A DNA stretch of 64,000 nucleotides. It comes from Acetobacteraceae bacterium AT-5844 (lineage in GTDB: Bacteria; Pseudomonadota; Alphaproteobacteria; Acetobacterales; Acetobacteraceae). The notes below the pieces were generated by a model, which was not told where the DNA came from, made no database searches, and saw only the letters and a list, made by a program, of their open reading frames with translations. A program made the translations under genes and the position numbers. Location: NCBI GenBank assembly GCA_000245075.1, contig JH599972.1:3043-67042 (forward strand), given 5' to 3'. Shown here in pieces: positions 52,967-61,763 of this stretch (the first letter of the stretch is position 1; each line of letters opens with the position of its first letter).

Positions 52967-54577
52967 ATGCGTATTCCCTTGCCCGGCCGGCGCGGACTGG
53001 CGCGGCTGGCTGTTGCCGCCGCGATGGGCGCCACGCTATCGGCCGCCCCGGCCTTTGCCCAGGCTCAGGCGCCCAACCAGACCCTGCGCGTGGTGCTGAT
53101 CAATGACCTGACGGCCATCGATCCGGTCTTTTCCCAGGCCGCCTTCGTCCGCAACCACGGCTTCTTCGTCTACGACCAGCTCTTCGCGATCGACAGCCAG
53201 GGCAAGCCGCAACCGCAGATGGTGCAGAGCCACACGGTCTCGCCGGATGGCATGCGCTACAGCTTCACGCTGCGTGATGGGCTGTTGTTCCATGACGGCC
53301 AGCCGGTTCGGGCCGCCGATGCCGTGGCCTCCATCAAGCGCTGGGCGCAGCGTGACATCGTTGGCCGCGCGCTGGCGGCCGCGACCGCGTCGATGGAGGT
53401 GGTGGACGACAAGACCTTCACCATCACCCTCTCCCGCCCCTTCGCCCTGGTGCTGGAGGCGCTGGCCCGCCCCACCGGCAGCGCACTGTTCGTGATGCCA
53501 GAGCGCATCGCCAGCACGCCCGCGAATGTCGCGATCACCGAGCCCATCGGCTCCGGGCCCTTTACCTTCAGCACGAGTGACTGGCGTGCGGGCGACCGCG
53601 CCATCTATCGCCGCAACCCGGCCTACCGCCCGCGCTCTGAGCCGGCGGACGGCCTTGCCGGTGGCAAGGTGGTCCAGCTGGAAACGGTGGAATGGGTGGC
53701 GATGCCGGACCCTGCCACGGCAGCGGCGGCGCTGCAAAATGGCGAGATCGACTTCATCGAGCAGCCGACGCCGGATGTCATCCCGACGCTGGAGCGCAAC
53801 CGCCAGGTGCGCACCATGGCTTACAACCCCGTAGGCTTCCAGGTCTGGCTGCGCATCAACCACACCCAGCCGCCCTTCAATGACCCCCGCGCGCGGCAGG
53901 CCCTGCTCTATGCCATCAACCAGCAGGATGTGCTGGACGGTATGGGTATCCGTCCCTCCGAGCAGATCCCGAATTGCCCGGCCTTCTTCTTCTGTGGCAC
54001 GCCGCTGGAGAGCCGTGCGGGCGCCCGCGGCCTCGGCACGCCGGATCTCGACCGTGCCCGCGGCCTGCTGCGTGAGGCGGGCTATAATGGCGGCAAGGTG
54101 GTGTTCATGAACGCCACGGATAGTCCGCTGAACAATGCCTCCACCCTGGTGATCGCCGACGCCATGCAGCGCGCGGGTTTCAACATGGATGTTCCATCCA
54201 TGGATTGGGGCACCGTCACGCAGCGCCGCAACCGGCGTGAGGCGCCAGAGGCGGGCGGCTGGAATCTCTTCGTCACTGTGGCGAATGTGCTGGATGGCCA
54301 GAACCCGCTCACCAACCTCTATCTCGCGAGCCCAGGCGATAGCGGCCTGACCGGTTGGCCGAAGGACGAGCAGCTGGAGGCCCTCCGTCGCAGCTGGTGG
54401 GAGGAAAGCGACCCGGCCAAGCGTCAGGAGATCCTGAACCAAGTACAGGCCCGCGCCTTCGATGTGCTGCCCTATATCCCGGCGGGGCAGTTCCGCACGC
54501 TGGCGGCCTATCGCAGCAATGTGGAGGGGCTGCGGCCGGTGACCATTCCGGTTTTCTGGGGCGTGTCCAAGAAGTAA
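52967..54577 (+). CDS. Family-5 ABC transporter substrate-binding protein
   Basis: Periplasmic binding protein of 536 aa with a signal peptide (RIPLPGRRGLARLAVAAAMG onward, cut near AFAQAQA). Family-5 blocks are TAIDPVFSQAAFVRNHGFFV, KPQPQMVQSHTV and LRDGLLFHDGQPV. It closely resembles the binding protein encoded at 36143-37729 and is its paralogue by inspection. No membrane or ATPase subunit lies nearby. It is divergent from pobA; whether it binds an aromatic-linked compound is unknown. A clear terminator follows the gene. Confidence 0.9.
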   Translation: MRIPLPGRRGLARLAVAAAMGATLSAAPAFAQAQAPNQTLRVVLINDLTAIDPVFSQAAFVRNHGFFVYDQLFAIDSQGKPQPQMVQSHTVSPDGMRYSFTLRDGLLFHDGQPVRAADAVASIKRWAQRDIVGRALAAATASMEVVDDKTFTITLSRPFALVLEALARPTGSALFVMPERIASTPANVAITEPIGSGPFTFSTSDWRAGDRAIYRRNPAYRPRSEPADGLAGGKVVQLETVEWVAMPDPATAAAALQNGEIDFIEQPTPDVIPTLERNRQVRTMAYNPVGFQVWLRINHTQPPFNDPRARQALLYAINQQDVLDGMGIRPSEQIPNCPAFFFCGTPLESRAGARGLGTPDLDRARGLLREAGYNGGKVVFMNATDSPLNNASTLVIADAMQRAGFNMDVPSMDWGTVTQRRNRREAPEAGGWNLFVTVANVLDGQNPLTNLYLASPGDSGLTGWPKDEQLEALRRSWWEESDPAKRQEILNQVQARAFDVLPYIPAGQFRTLAAYRSNVEGLRPVTIPVFWGVSKK

Positions 54578-54611
54578 GTATCGAGAGCCACGATTCTCGC
54601 TTTGGCAAAGG

Positions 54612-54640
54612 GGAGAGCCTCGCGGCTCTCCTTTCTTGTT
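54612..54640 (+). terminator. Factor-independent terminator of the family-5 binding protein gene
   Basis: GGAGAGCC (54612-54619), TCGC loop, GGCTCTCC (54624-54631) and TTTCTTGTT: a perfect 8-bp stem with a stable tetraloop and a T-rich tail, 34 bp beyond the stop codon and just before the convergent hydrolase gene. Confidence 0.88.
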
Positions 54641-54647
54641 GAGGGCC

Positions 54648-55283
54648 TCAGCCCTGCCTACCGGCAAGCTGGGACAGCCAGCCCTTCGTCAGGCCGAGAT
54701 CCATTTGCGTCAGCCCGTGACCAGCCGGAAGCTCCTTCAACGTCACCTCGGCCCCCGCACCTTGCAACGTCTCTGCGAGCGCCCTGCTGGCGGCGGGAGG
54801 GATGATCGGGTCGGACACCCCGGATAGCATCAGGACCTTGTGCCCTGCGAGCTCCGTCGCCGGCGGCTGCCGGAAGGGTGGCATGGCGCGCAGGAGCACG
54901 GCGCCGCTGAGCGCCTCTGGCCACAGCAGAAGCAGGGCCGCGGCGATATTGGCGCCGTTGGAAAAGCCCAGCGCCAAGGGGGCTGGCAGGCCGTAACGCT
55001 CCCTTGCCTCCTGGATGAAATCGGCCAGGTCCTGCGCGCGACGGCGCAGGTCCTCCTCATCGAACACACCCTCTGCCAGGCGGCGGAAGAAGCGGGGCAT
55101 GCCGCTCTCCAGGACCTGGCCACGCGGCGACAGCAGGGCCGCTCCCGGCGAGACAGCCTGGCCCAGCGGCAGCAAATCGCTCTCATCGCCGCCCGTGCCG
55201 TGCAGCAGCAGAAGCGGCGGCAAGGCAGTGTCCGTGCCCGGCACGTAGCGATGCACGAAGGAAAGTTGTTCGGTCGTCGTCAT
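54648..55283 (-). CDS. Alpha/beta-hydrolase, phospholipase/carboxylesterase family (MhqD-like)
   Basis: Cytoplasmic esterase of 211 aa. The opening LLLLHGTGGDESDLLPLGQA contains the oxyanion HGTGGDE block; the nucleophile Ser is in ALGFSNGANIAAA, the acid Asp in LSGVSDPIIP, and the catalytic His in LPAGHGLTQMD. Together with the ring-cleaving dioxygenase gene 59 bp upstream it matches the Bacillus mhqD-mhqO pairing involved in tolerance to hydroquinones and quinone-like electrophiles. The pair probably forms one transcript. The actual ester is unknown. Confidence 0.88.
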   Translation of the reverse strand: MTTTEQLSFVHRYVPGTDTALPPLLLLHGTGGDESDLLPLGQAVSPGAALLSPRGQVLESGMPRFFRRLAEGVFDEEDLRRRAQDLADFIQEARERYGLPAPLALGFSNGANIAAALLLLWPEALSGAVLLRAMPPFRQPPATELAGHKVLMLSGVSDPIIPPAASRALAETLQGAGAEVTLKELPAGHGLTQMDLGLTKGWLSQLAGRQG

Positions 55284-55342
55284 GGGTCACTCCTGCGCTC
55301 CCGCCGCGCCCCCGGTAGGGGCGCGGGAGAACGATCTGTCAG

Positions 55343-56266
55343 TCAGGCGAGGACAGGCAGCGCCGCCTCGATGCTCTCACGGTGCGCTTCCAGAAAAGCC
55401 GGCAGCTTCAGCGCTTCGCCCAGCTTCTCCGCCGGCTCGTCCACCGCGAAGCCGGGGATGTCGGTCGCGATCTCGAACAGCACATGGCCGGGCTCGCGGA
55501 AATAGACGGAGCGGAAATAGTTCCGGTCCTTCTGCTCGGTCGTGCGCAGGCCGTGGTTCGCGGCAAGCTTGCGCACCATCTCCGCCTCCGCCGCATCATC
55601 GGCGGCACGGAAGGCCAGGTGATGCACGGAGCCACGGCCCAACCGTGCCGGCAGAAATCCGCCGACACCCCGCAGATCCACGATGCCACCCATCGCGGTG
55701 CCCGCCGCCTGGAAGCGCACCGTGCCGTCCTCACGCGCGACCTCGGCAAAGCCGAACACGTCGGAAAGGATGGCACCGGTCGCTTCGGTCTTGTCCAGCA
55801 TCAGGCTGACGCCATGAAAGCCGCGCAGGGCAAACTCCCCGGGAATCTCGCCATTGTCCCAGGCGGGCTCCGCCTCGATTCCAGGCAGGCCTACCAGGGC
55901 AAGACGCATCCCGTCCGGGTCCCTGAACGTCAGCACCGTGCCGCCGAAGCGCTGCGTGCGCTCCACGCCGAAGGCCGTCAGGCGCTGCATCCAGTAGCCG
56001 ACCGCCCCCTGAGGGATGCGAAAGCTCGTCTCCTGCAACTCGCCGACGCCGGCACGGCCAGGCGCGGCATGCTCCCAGGGGAAGAAGGTCAGGATGGTGC
56101 CGGGGCTGCCTTCGGCGTCACCATAGTAAAAGTGATAGGCGCCAGGATCATCGAAGTTCACCGTCTTCTTCACCAGCCGCAGACCGAGCGTACGGGCGTA
56201 GAAATCCAGATTCCGGCGGGCATTTCCGGCGATGGCGGTGACGTGATGGATGCCATTGCGCGTCAT
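55343..56266 (-). CDS. Ring-cleaving dioxygenase of the glyoxalase/VOC fold (MhqO-like)
   Basis: Protein of 307 aa built from two VOC modules (about 4-130 and 150-265). It starts GIHHVTAIAGNARRNLDFYA, LGLRLVKKTVNFDDPGAYHF, YYGDAEGSPGTILTFFPWE, all typical of the MhqO/LinE-like family. Metal ligands are expected at His5/His6, at a His in GFHGVSLML or SVHHLAFRA, and at Glu in PGHVLFEIATDIPGF. Such enzymes open hydroquinone-type rings. Upstream is an AT-rich promoter with a near-perfect dyad (56363-56377). No MarR/MhqR regulator gene is adjacent. Confidence 0.9.
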   Translation of the reverse strand: MTRNGIHHVTAIAGNARRNLDFYARTLGLRLVKKTVNFDDPGAYHFYYGDAEGSPGTILTFFPWEHAAPGRAGVGELQETSFRIPQGAVGYWMQRLTAFGVERTQRFGGTVLTFRDPDGMRLALVGLPGIEAEPAWDNGEIPGEFALRGFHGVSLMLDKTEATGAILSDVFGFAEVAREDGTVRFQAAGTAMGGIVDLRGVGGFLPARLGRGSVHHLAFRAADDAAEAEMVRKLAANHGLRTTEQKDRNYFRSVYFREPGHVLFEIATDIPGFAVDEPAEKLGEALKLPAFLEAHRESIEAALPVLA

Positions 56267-56362
56267 GGGTCGTCTCCTGTTCGGCGCCGGACGGCGCTCT
56301 GCTGCAGCAAGAGATAGGCGGGACTGCGGACAATGACAGGGAAAACGGATTGCAGAAACGCA

Positions 56363-56377
56363 ATATCATAATGGTAT
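56363..56377. promoter_or_regulatory. Near-perfect dyad upstream of the MhqO-like gene
   Basis: ATATCAT-A-ATGGTAT (56363-56377) is an inverted repeat with one mismatch, 97 bp upstream of the dioxygenase start in the most AT-rich part of the spacer. Short AT-rich 7-bp half-sites with a 1-bp centre are typical of MarR-type operators, the class that controls mhq genes in Bacillus. Confidence 0.4.
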
Positions 56378-56560
56378 TTACGCATAATGTATTGCACCAA
56401 AACTCCGCCCCAGATGCTGGGGGCCATTATGAAGGGATTTCCGCCAATCTCTTCCGCCGCATCAGTCCCTACCCTGCGCCGCCATTCTCACGCCCTCGGA
56501 AACACGCCAGTGAAGTCCGGCGCAGTTTCCGAGGGTGGCGCGCGGTGCTTGACGGGTTTA

Positions 56561-56574
56561 TTAGAACGTTCCAT
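56561..56574. promoter_or_regulatory. LacI-type operator 1 (autoregulation of lacI gene)
   Basis: TTAGAACGTTCCAT contains the perfect palindrome GAACGTTC (56564-56571) with the central CpG typical of LacI-family operators. It falls between a -35-like TTGACG (56549-56554) and the expected -10 position, 28 bp before the chosen lacI start. The same motif recurs at 60100, 63523 and 63569. Confidence 0.75.
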
Positions 56575-56602
56575 TCTCATGGCCGAAAAACAGTTCCAAG
56601 CG

Positions 56603-57613
56603 ATGCAACGTGTCAGAATCAAAGATGTCGCTCGAGAGGCAGGCGTAGCACTTTCCACGGCCGCGCTGGCGCTCAGAGATGATTCCCGCCTTCGCGACGA
56701 AACCCGGCGTGCCGTGCGCGACGCCGCAGCCCGGCTTGGCTATGTCTACGACCGCTCGGCAGCCATGATGCGATCAGGCCGATCCCATACGATCGGCCTG
56801 CTGGTCTGCGAGATCACGAACCCCTTCTACGCCGAGCTCACCGCAGGTGTAGAAGAGGCACTGGATGAAGCTGGCTATGTGACATTGCTGGCGAACACCT
56901 CGGAATCAGCCATACGGCAACGCCGGATGCTCGAACGCTTCCGGGAGCAGTCCGTGGACGGCGTGCTCATCATGCCCGCGACAGGCACTTCGCCAAGTCT
57001 GATCGACGAACTGGAAGCATGGCAGCTTCCACATGCGACGGTTGTCCGGGGCTTCCGCAAGGGAGCCCATGCGGGCCCGGACAATCGGACGGGCATGCGG
57101 TTGGCAACCGAACATCTGCTCCGCCTGGGGCACCGCAGAATCGCGTTTCTTGGCGGCGCCGCGAAGAATTCCGTCAGCACCGGCCGCTGGGAAGGATATG
57201 CCAGGACGATGGCCAAGGCCGGGTTGAGCACAGAGCATTTCCCTTGCCAGACGGACATCGGTGAAGCTGCGATGCTGGTGCAGGACCTGCCGCGCAGCGG
57301 GCCGACGGCCCTTGTATGTTTCAACGATTCCGTTGCGTTCGGCGCAACTCTCGGCCTGCTGCGCCGCGGGTTGACGCCGGGGCGGGATATTGCACTGACC
57401 GGGTTCGATGACATCCAGGAATCAGCCGTGTGGTTTCCACCGCTGACCACCGTCCGGGTATCGCCACGCGGCACCGGCCAAGTAGCCGCCAATATTCTGC
57501 TTGAACGCATCAACAATCCCCAGACACCACCGCGACGGGTGATGCTGGAGCCTACCTTGATGATCCGCGAATCCTGCGGCGCGCATTTACGGGCGGAGGT
57601 GCGAACAGCCTGA
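56603..57613 (+). CDS. LacI-family transcriptional repressor of the catabolic island
   Basis: Regulator of 336 aa, normal for LacI. The helix-turn-helix and hinge are VRIKDVAREAGVALSTAALA through about residue 55. A periplasmic-binding-like effector core follows (TIGLLVCEITNPFYAELTAG, NRTGMRLATEHLLRLGHRRI, FLGG, ALTGFDDIQESAVWFPPLTT). The ATG at 56603 is chosen because it places the HTH at residue 3 and lies beyond the operator and promoter; the ATG at 56579 would sit directly next to the operator with no Shine-Dalgarno sequence. The operator copies upstream of this gene and of the transport and hydratase genes predict that it represses the whole island and itself. Confidence 0.92.
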   Translation: MQRVRIKDVAREAGVALSTAALALRDDSRLRDETRRAVRDAAARLGYVYDRSAAMMRSGRSHTIGLLVCEITNPFYAELTAGVEEALDEAGYVTLLANTSESAIRQRRMLERFREQSVDGVLIMPATGTSPSLIDELEAWQLPHATVVRGFRKGAHAGPDNRTGMRLATEHLLRLGHRRIAFLGGAAKNSVSTGRWEGYARTMAKAGLSTEHFPCQTDIGEAAMLVQDLPRSGPTALVCFNDSVAFGATLGLLRRGLTPGRDIALTGFDDIQESAVWFPPLTTVRVSPRGTGQVAANILLERINNPQTPPRRVMLEPTLMIRESCGAHLRAEVRTA

Positions 57614-57661
57614 ACTGCCCGGAGTACCAATAAATATAAAACCAAACGGGAGAGACGTCCG

Positions 57662-58813
57662 GTGCCAGATACTCCGATGCCTGCCGGCATGGCGGATTGG
57701 CATATTGCCATGCGCGATGCCGCGCGCCGTTTCGCCGAGGAAGAAGTCGCTCCACTGGCCGTAGAACTCGACGAGAGCGAGAGATATCCCGCTGAACTTT
57801 ATCAGCGCCTTGCTGCAGCAGGCCTTTTCGGCATCAGCGTGCCGGAAGAACTGGGTGGTGCTGGAGCGGATGTTCTGGCCTACGCGCTCGTGATGGAAGA
57901 GCTTTCGCGCGGCTATGCCTCTGTCGCCGACCAGGTCGGGCTGGTTGAACTGCTTGGAACTTTGCTGACCCAGCACGGCACGCAGGAACAGCAGGACCGC
58001 TATCTCCGCCCCCTGCTGCGCGCAGAACGGCGGTGTGCCTATGCGTTGACGGAAGCCGAGGCTGGCTCTGACTTGGCCGGCTTGAAGACGCGTGCCCGGC
58101 GGAAGGGGGAAGGCTGGGTCCTGGATGGTGCAAAGCTCTGGATTCATAACGCCCCGGTTGCCGACTTCGCCGCGGTCCTGGCACGCACAGACCCAGAAGC
58201 CGGCCACCGCGGGATGTCCATCTTCCTTGTCGATCTCGACGCCCCCGGCGTGACCCGCGATCGCAAGGAACACAAGATGGGGCAACGGGCTTCGCAGGTC
58301 GGAGGGCTGCGCTTCGACAATGTGGAGTTGCCTGCCGCCGCCCTCCTTGGCCAAGAGGGCCGGGGCTTTCACATGATGATGTCGGTTCTGGACAAAGGGC
58401 GGATCGGCATCGGCGCGCTGGCACTGGGCATTCTCCAGGCGGCCCTGGACGACAGCGTGGAATACGCAAAGCAACGGCGGCAATTCGGGCAGCCGATCGG
58501 AGATTTCCAGGCCGTGCAATGGATGATTGCCGATATGGCCAAGGACGCCCATGCCGCCCGCCTTATGGTGCACCACGCCGCCCACATGCTGGACGCCGGG
58601 GGGCGCGCGACCCTGGAAGCCAGTATGGCCAAGTGCTTCGCATCCGACGCTGCGGTACAGCGCACGGCGGACGCGGTGCAGATCCATGGCGGGTCCGGGT
58701 ACATCCGCGGCGTAAGGGTGGAAAGGTTGTTCCGAGATGCCAAGATCACGCAGATCTATGAGGGAACAAATCAAATCCAGCGCATGATCATGGCCCGGAA
58801 CCTGATGGCATGA
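57662..58813 (+). CDS. Acyl-CoA dehydrogenase
   Basis: FAD enzyme of 383 aa introducing an alpha-beta double bond into an acyl-CoA. Landmarks are YALTEAEAGSDLAGLKTRAR, the dimer-interface segment KQRRQFGQPIGDFQAVQWMI, VQIHGGSGYIRG and the catalytic-base Glu in ITQIYEGTNQIQR. The GTG at 57662 has GGGAGAG upstream. It lies 48 bp after lacI and overlaps the SDR gene by 4 bp (ATGA), so lacI-acyl-CoA dehydrogenase-SDR-MaoC form one operon. The acyl group is unknown; no acyl-CoA ligase or CoA transferase is in view. Confidence 0.92.
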   Translation: MPDTPMPAGMADWHIAMRDAARRFAEEEVAPLAVELDESERYPAELYQRLAAAGLFGISVPEELGGAGADVLAYALVMEELSRGYASVADQVGLVELLGTLLTQHGTQEQQDRYLRPLLRAERRCAYALTEAEAGSDLAGLKTRARRKGEGWVLDGAKLWIHNAPVADFAAVLARTDPEAGHRGMSIFLVDLDAPGVTRDRKEHKMGQRASQVGGLRFDNVELPAAALLGQEGRGFHMMMSVLDKGRIGIGALALGILQAALDDSVEYAKQRRQFGQPIGDFQAVQWMIADMAKDAHAARLMVHHAAHMLDAGGRATLEASMAKCFASDAAVQRTADAVQIHGGSGYIRGVRVERLFRDAKITQIYEGTNQIQRMIMARNLMA

Positions 58814-59589
58814 ATACCTTCCGCCCGGCCCGCCCCTTCGCCCTCGTCACGGGCGGACGGCGCGGCATTGGACGCGCGGCCTGCGTGGCGCTAGCCACAC
58901 GAGGCTTCGACATCGTGGCCGCAGATCTGACACGAGAAGGCGCGGAGGAAACAGAGCGCCTTGTGCAGGAAGCTGGCGGCACCTTCTTCTTCCGGCAGCT
59001 CGATATCGCTGATCTGAAAGGACATGAGAACTTTGTCGCCGAGGTCTGGCGGGACACAGGTGGACTGGCGTGCCTTGTGAACAATGCTGGCGTTGGTGCG
59101 CTGAAACGGGGCGACCTGCTCGATGTCTCGCCGGAATCCTGGGATCGGGCCCTCGGTGTCAACGCGCGTGGAAGCTTCTTCCTGACCCAGGCTGTGGCCC
59201 GGCGCATGGTTGATACCAGATCCGAGGGAAAACCGCGGAGCATCATCTTTATCTCATCGGCGAACGCGGTGCTGGCCTCGCCCGACAGGGGCGAGTACTG
59301 CATTTCCAAAGCCGCCGTCTCCATGGCTGCCAAGGTCTTTGCCTTGCGGCTTGCGCCACATGATATTGCGGTCCACGAAATCCGGCCGGGTGTGATCCGC
59401 ACCGACCTCACTGCCCCTGTAGCAGAGAACTATACGAGACGCATAGCAGAGGGCCTCTCCCCCATACAGCGTTGGGGTGAGCCGGAAGATATTGGCCGCG
59501 CGATCGCCCTGCTCGCCGCCGGTGATATGCCCTTCAGCACCGGAGATGCGCTGCATATCGATGGCGGTCTTCATATCGGCAAGCTCTGA
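58810..59589 (+). CDS. Short-chain dehydrogenase/reductase (3-ketoacyl reductase-like)
   Basis: NAD(P)-dependent enzyme of 259 aa. The cofactor loop is VTGGRRGIGRAAC, followed by CLVNNAGVGA, the catalytic Ser in IIFISSANAVLAS, the YxxxK pair in EYCISKAA and the PG motif in EIRPGVIRTDL. It ends with DALHIDGGLHIGKL. It is coupled to the acyl-CoA dehydrogenase by an ATGA overlap. In a beta-oxidation-like scheme it would oxidise a 3-hydroxyacyl intermediate, or it may act on a free hydroxy compound. Substrate unknown. Confidence 0.9.
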   Translation: MNTFRPARPFALVTGGRRGIGRAACVALATRGFDIVAADLTREGAEETERLVQEAGGTFFFRQLDIADLKGHENFVAEVWRDTGGLACLVNNAGVGALKRGDLLDVSPESWDRALGVNARGSFFLTQAVARRMVDTRSEGKPRSIIFISSANAVLASPDRGEYCISKAAVSMAAKVFALRLAPHDIAVHEIRPGVIRTDLTAPVAENYTRRIAEGLSPIQRWGEPEDIGRAIALLAAGDMPFSTGDALHIDGGLHIGKL

Positions 59590-59613
59590 CTCCCCCTTCA
59601 GCGGAATCGTGAC

Positions 59614-60087
59614 ATGATCGATAAACGCCTGCATTTCGAGGATATCGAGACCGGAATGAGCTGGGAGACCGGCGGCATTCAGGTGACGGAGGCTCATATC
59701 CTGGCCTTCGCCGGCCTGTCCGGAGATTTCTACGATATCCACATGGATGACGAATATGCCCGGGCCCAGGGCTATCCGGGCCGCATAGCACACGGCATTC
59801 TTGGTCTGGCTATGGCTGACGGCCTTAAAAATCGCGCCCAGACTCAGCTCGCGGCGATTGTATCGCTCGGCTGGCGCTGGCGGTTTACGGGCCCGATTTT
59901 CGTTGGAGACCGCCTGCAAGCCGGCATTCGCATCGCGAGCTTACGTCCTACCCGCCACGTGGACCGAGGCATTGTTACACTGGAGTTCAAACTTCAGACG
60001 CAGCGGGGTGATGTGGTGCAGGAAGGCGAGAACGACATGATGATCCACAGACGTGTTGCAGCCACCCAGACACTTCGTAAAGCATGA
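59614..60087 (+). CDS. MaoC-family (R)-hydratase
   Basis: Hot-dog fold enzyme of 157 aa. The hydratase-2 motif is intact: FAGLSGDFYDIHMDDEYARA with the catalytic Asp and His, then GRIAHGILGLAM. It adds water across a 2-enoyl thioester to give a (3R)-hydroxyacyl-CoA. Together with the upstream acyl-CoA dehydrogenase and SDR it forms three consecutive steps of a beta-oxidation-like route. It ends the first operon of the LacI island; an operator copy follows at 60100. Confidence 0.9.
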   Translation: MIDKRLHFEDIETGMSWETGGIQVTEAHILAFAGLSGDFYDIHMDDEYARAQGYPGRIAHGILGLAMADGLKNRAQTQLAAIVSLGWRWRFTGPIFVGDRLQAGIRIASLRPTRHVDRGIVTLEFKLQTQRGDVVQEGENDMMIHRRVAATQTLRKA

Positions 60088-60099
60088 TACAAGGAATAA

Positions 60100-60113
60100 T
60101 TGGAACGTTCCGA
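60100..60113. promoter_or_regulatory. LacI-type operator 2 (upstream of binding-protein gene)
   Basis: TTGGAACGTTCCGA contains a 10-bp perfect palindrome GGAACGTTCC (60102-60111), 37 bp before the binding-protein ATG. It overlaps a -35-like TTGGAA (60100-60105), with TATCCT 17 bp further on at 60123-60128, so a bound repressor would block that promoter. Confidence 0.75.
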
Positions 60114-60149
60114 CTGTGCTGATATCCTCCTTCCGTGGAGGAAACAAAC

Positions 60150-61763
60150 ATGACCATTATGTCGATAAGTCGCCGTGATCTGACGCGCCTGCTGGCGGGT
60201 GGTGCCGCCGCGCTCTCACCCTTGGGCCATTTCGCGGCACAGGCGCAAAGTCGCCGGGATACGCTGGTGATTGGTCTCGACACCAGCGATACCATTACCT
60301 TCGACCCGGTCCGGCAAGCACAGTACACGCCGCCCATGACTCTGGCTGCATGTTACGAAACGCTCATGACCTTTGAGCCGGGCGACTATATCAATCCGAA
60401 GCCCCTGCTTGCCACAAAATGGGAACGCCGGCCCGGCGGAGATGGCTGGCGCTTCACCCTTCGGCCAGGAACCAAATTCGCGAGCGGCGCGCCCGTTACA
60501 GCCGAGGATGTGAAATTCTCCTTCGACCGCCTGATTGGCATGAAGGAGCAAACGCAGGTCTACATCAAATCGGTCGACCGGGCGGAGGTCGTCGACAACC
60601 AGACTGTCGACCTCATCATGAATGCGCCAAACGCCCCCATTCTGCCGATTCTTTGCAATCCCGCATGCGCCATCATGGAAAAGGCCGTGCTGCTGCAGCA
60701 CGGCGCCGTCGGCGGCCCAGATGCGCGTGAGAAGGACCAAGCCACGGACTGGCTCAATGGCAACAGCGCGGGAAGCGGTCCGTTCCGACTGGTTCGATGG
60801 GAGCGCAATTCGCAGATCATGCTCCAGCGTAACCCGAACTACTGGGGTACCCCGTCGCCCTTTGAGCGGGTGGTCATCCGTCATCTATCAGACAGCGCGG
60901 CGCAGCTCCTGGCCATCCGTCGTGGCGATGTGCATGCCGCCTTCAACCTGATTCCAGAGCACATCGCGGCGCTGCAAACGGAGGCCAACGTCGTCATCGA
61001 CAAGCTGCCGAGTCTCGACCACGTCTATATGGCGGTGACAGAGAATCCTGCTGCCAATCCGGCCCTCGCCAAGAAAGAGGCACGGCACGCCATCGGCTTC
61101 GCTATCGATTATGACGGTATCGTCAATGGCCTGCTTGGCGGGGCCGCAACACGTGCGGCGCACTTTCTTCCAATCGGTGTTACAGGCAGTACGCCTGAGG
61201 TCGCCCGAGAAATCGCATTCCGCCAGAATCTGGATAAGGCACGTAGCCTTCTACAGACGGCCGGCCTGGCCGATGGCTTCGAGATGGAGCTGGCCTATGG
61301 TAACGCCGCAGTGGCCGGCGTGTCCTATCAGGTTCTGGCGCAGAAGGTGCAGGCCGACCTCGGTCGTGTCGGCATTCGCGTCAAGCTCAATCCGATGGAC
61401 CAAGTCAATCTCCGCACCGTTTACACGACGGGGAAGATGCAGGGCGGCATATTGACCTTCTGGAACCCGCCTGCCGTATCCAATGATCTCTGGGCTTCCG
61501 CAGTGGTCGAGCGAGTCGCGAAGCGCGTCGGGTGGGATGTTCCGCCGGAGATGACGGCCTTGGTCAAGCGTGCCTCCGAAAGTCAAAACCCGGACGAGGC
61601 AGCCGCACTCTGGATCGAATGGCAGAAAAAGGTAGTGGATCAGGCCAACCACTTCATCCTCTTCCAGCCTACTTACCAAATCGGTGTTCGTAAGACCATC
61701 AAGACGTTCCCCCTGACGGCCGCAGGCTGGCAGCTTGATATGGGCAAGGTTACCCTCGCCTGA
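60150..61763 (+). CDS. Family-5 ABC transporter substrate-binding protein of the LacI island
   Basis: Periplasmic binding protein of 537 aa with a twin-arginine-like signal peptide (SISRRDLTRLLAGGAAALSP, cut near AAQAQ). Family-5 segments are TFDPVRQAQYTPPMTLAACY, LRPGTKFASGAPVTAEDVKF and PNYWGTPSPFERVVI. GGAGGAA sits 7 nt before the ATG at 60150; a GTG five codons earlier overlaps it. It has its own copy of the LacI operator. The DppB-type permease starting at 63626 is its natural partner, so this is the one receptor here with transport genes nearby. Its end overlaps the convergent dehydrogenase by 14 bp. Confidence 0.92.
   Translation: MTIMSISRRDLTRLLAGGAAALSPLGHFAAQAQSRRDTLVIGLDTSDTITFDPVRQAQYTPPMTLAACYETLMTFEPGDYINPKPLLATKWERRPGGDGWRFTLRPGTKFASGAPVTAEDVKFSFDRLIGMKEQTQVYIKSVDRAEVVDNQTVDLIMNAPNAPILPILCNPACAIMEKAVLLQHGAVGGPDAREKDQATDWLNGNSAGSGPFRLVRWERNSQIMLQRNPNYWGTPSPFERVVIRHLSDSAAQLLAIRRGDVHAAFNLIPEHIAALQTEANVVIDKLPSLDHVYMAVTENPAANPALAKKEARHAIGFAIDYDGIVNGLLGGAATRAAHFLPIGVTGSTPEVAREIAFRQNLDKARSLLQTAGLADGFEMELAYGNAAVAGVSYQVLAQKVQADLGRVGIRVKLNPMDQVNLRTVYTTGKMQGGILTFWNPPAVSNDLWASAVVERVAKRVGWDVPPEMTALVKRASESQNPDEAAALWIEWQKKVVDQANHFILFQPTYQIGVRKTIKTFPLTAAGWQLDMGKVTLA

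Larger units (their letters stand above)
56267..56602. other. 336-bp divergent region between MhqO-like and LacI genes
   Basis: No gene recognised. It holds the MhqO-side AT-rich promoter and dyad near 56363-56377, a stretch without visible signals (about 56400-56540), and then the lacI promoter with -35-like TTGACG (56549-56554) and the GAACGTTC operator (56561-56574). Confidence 0.45.
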
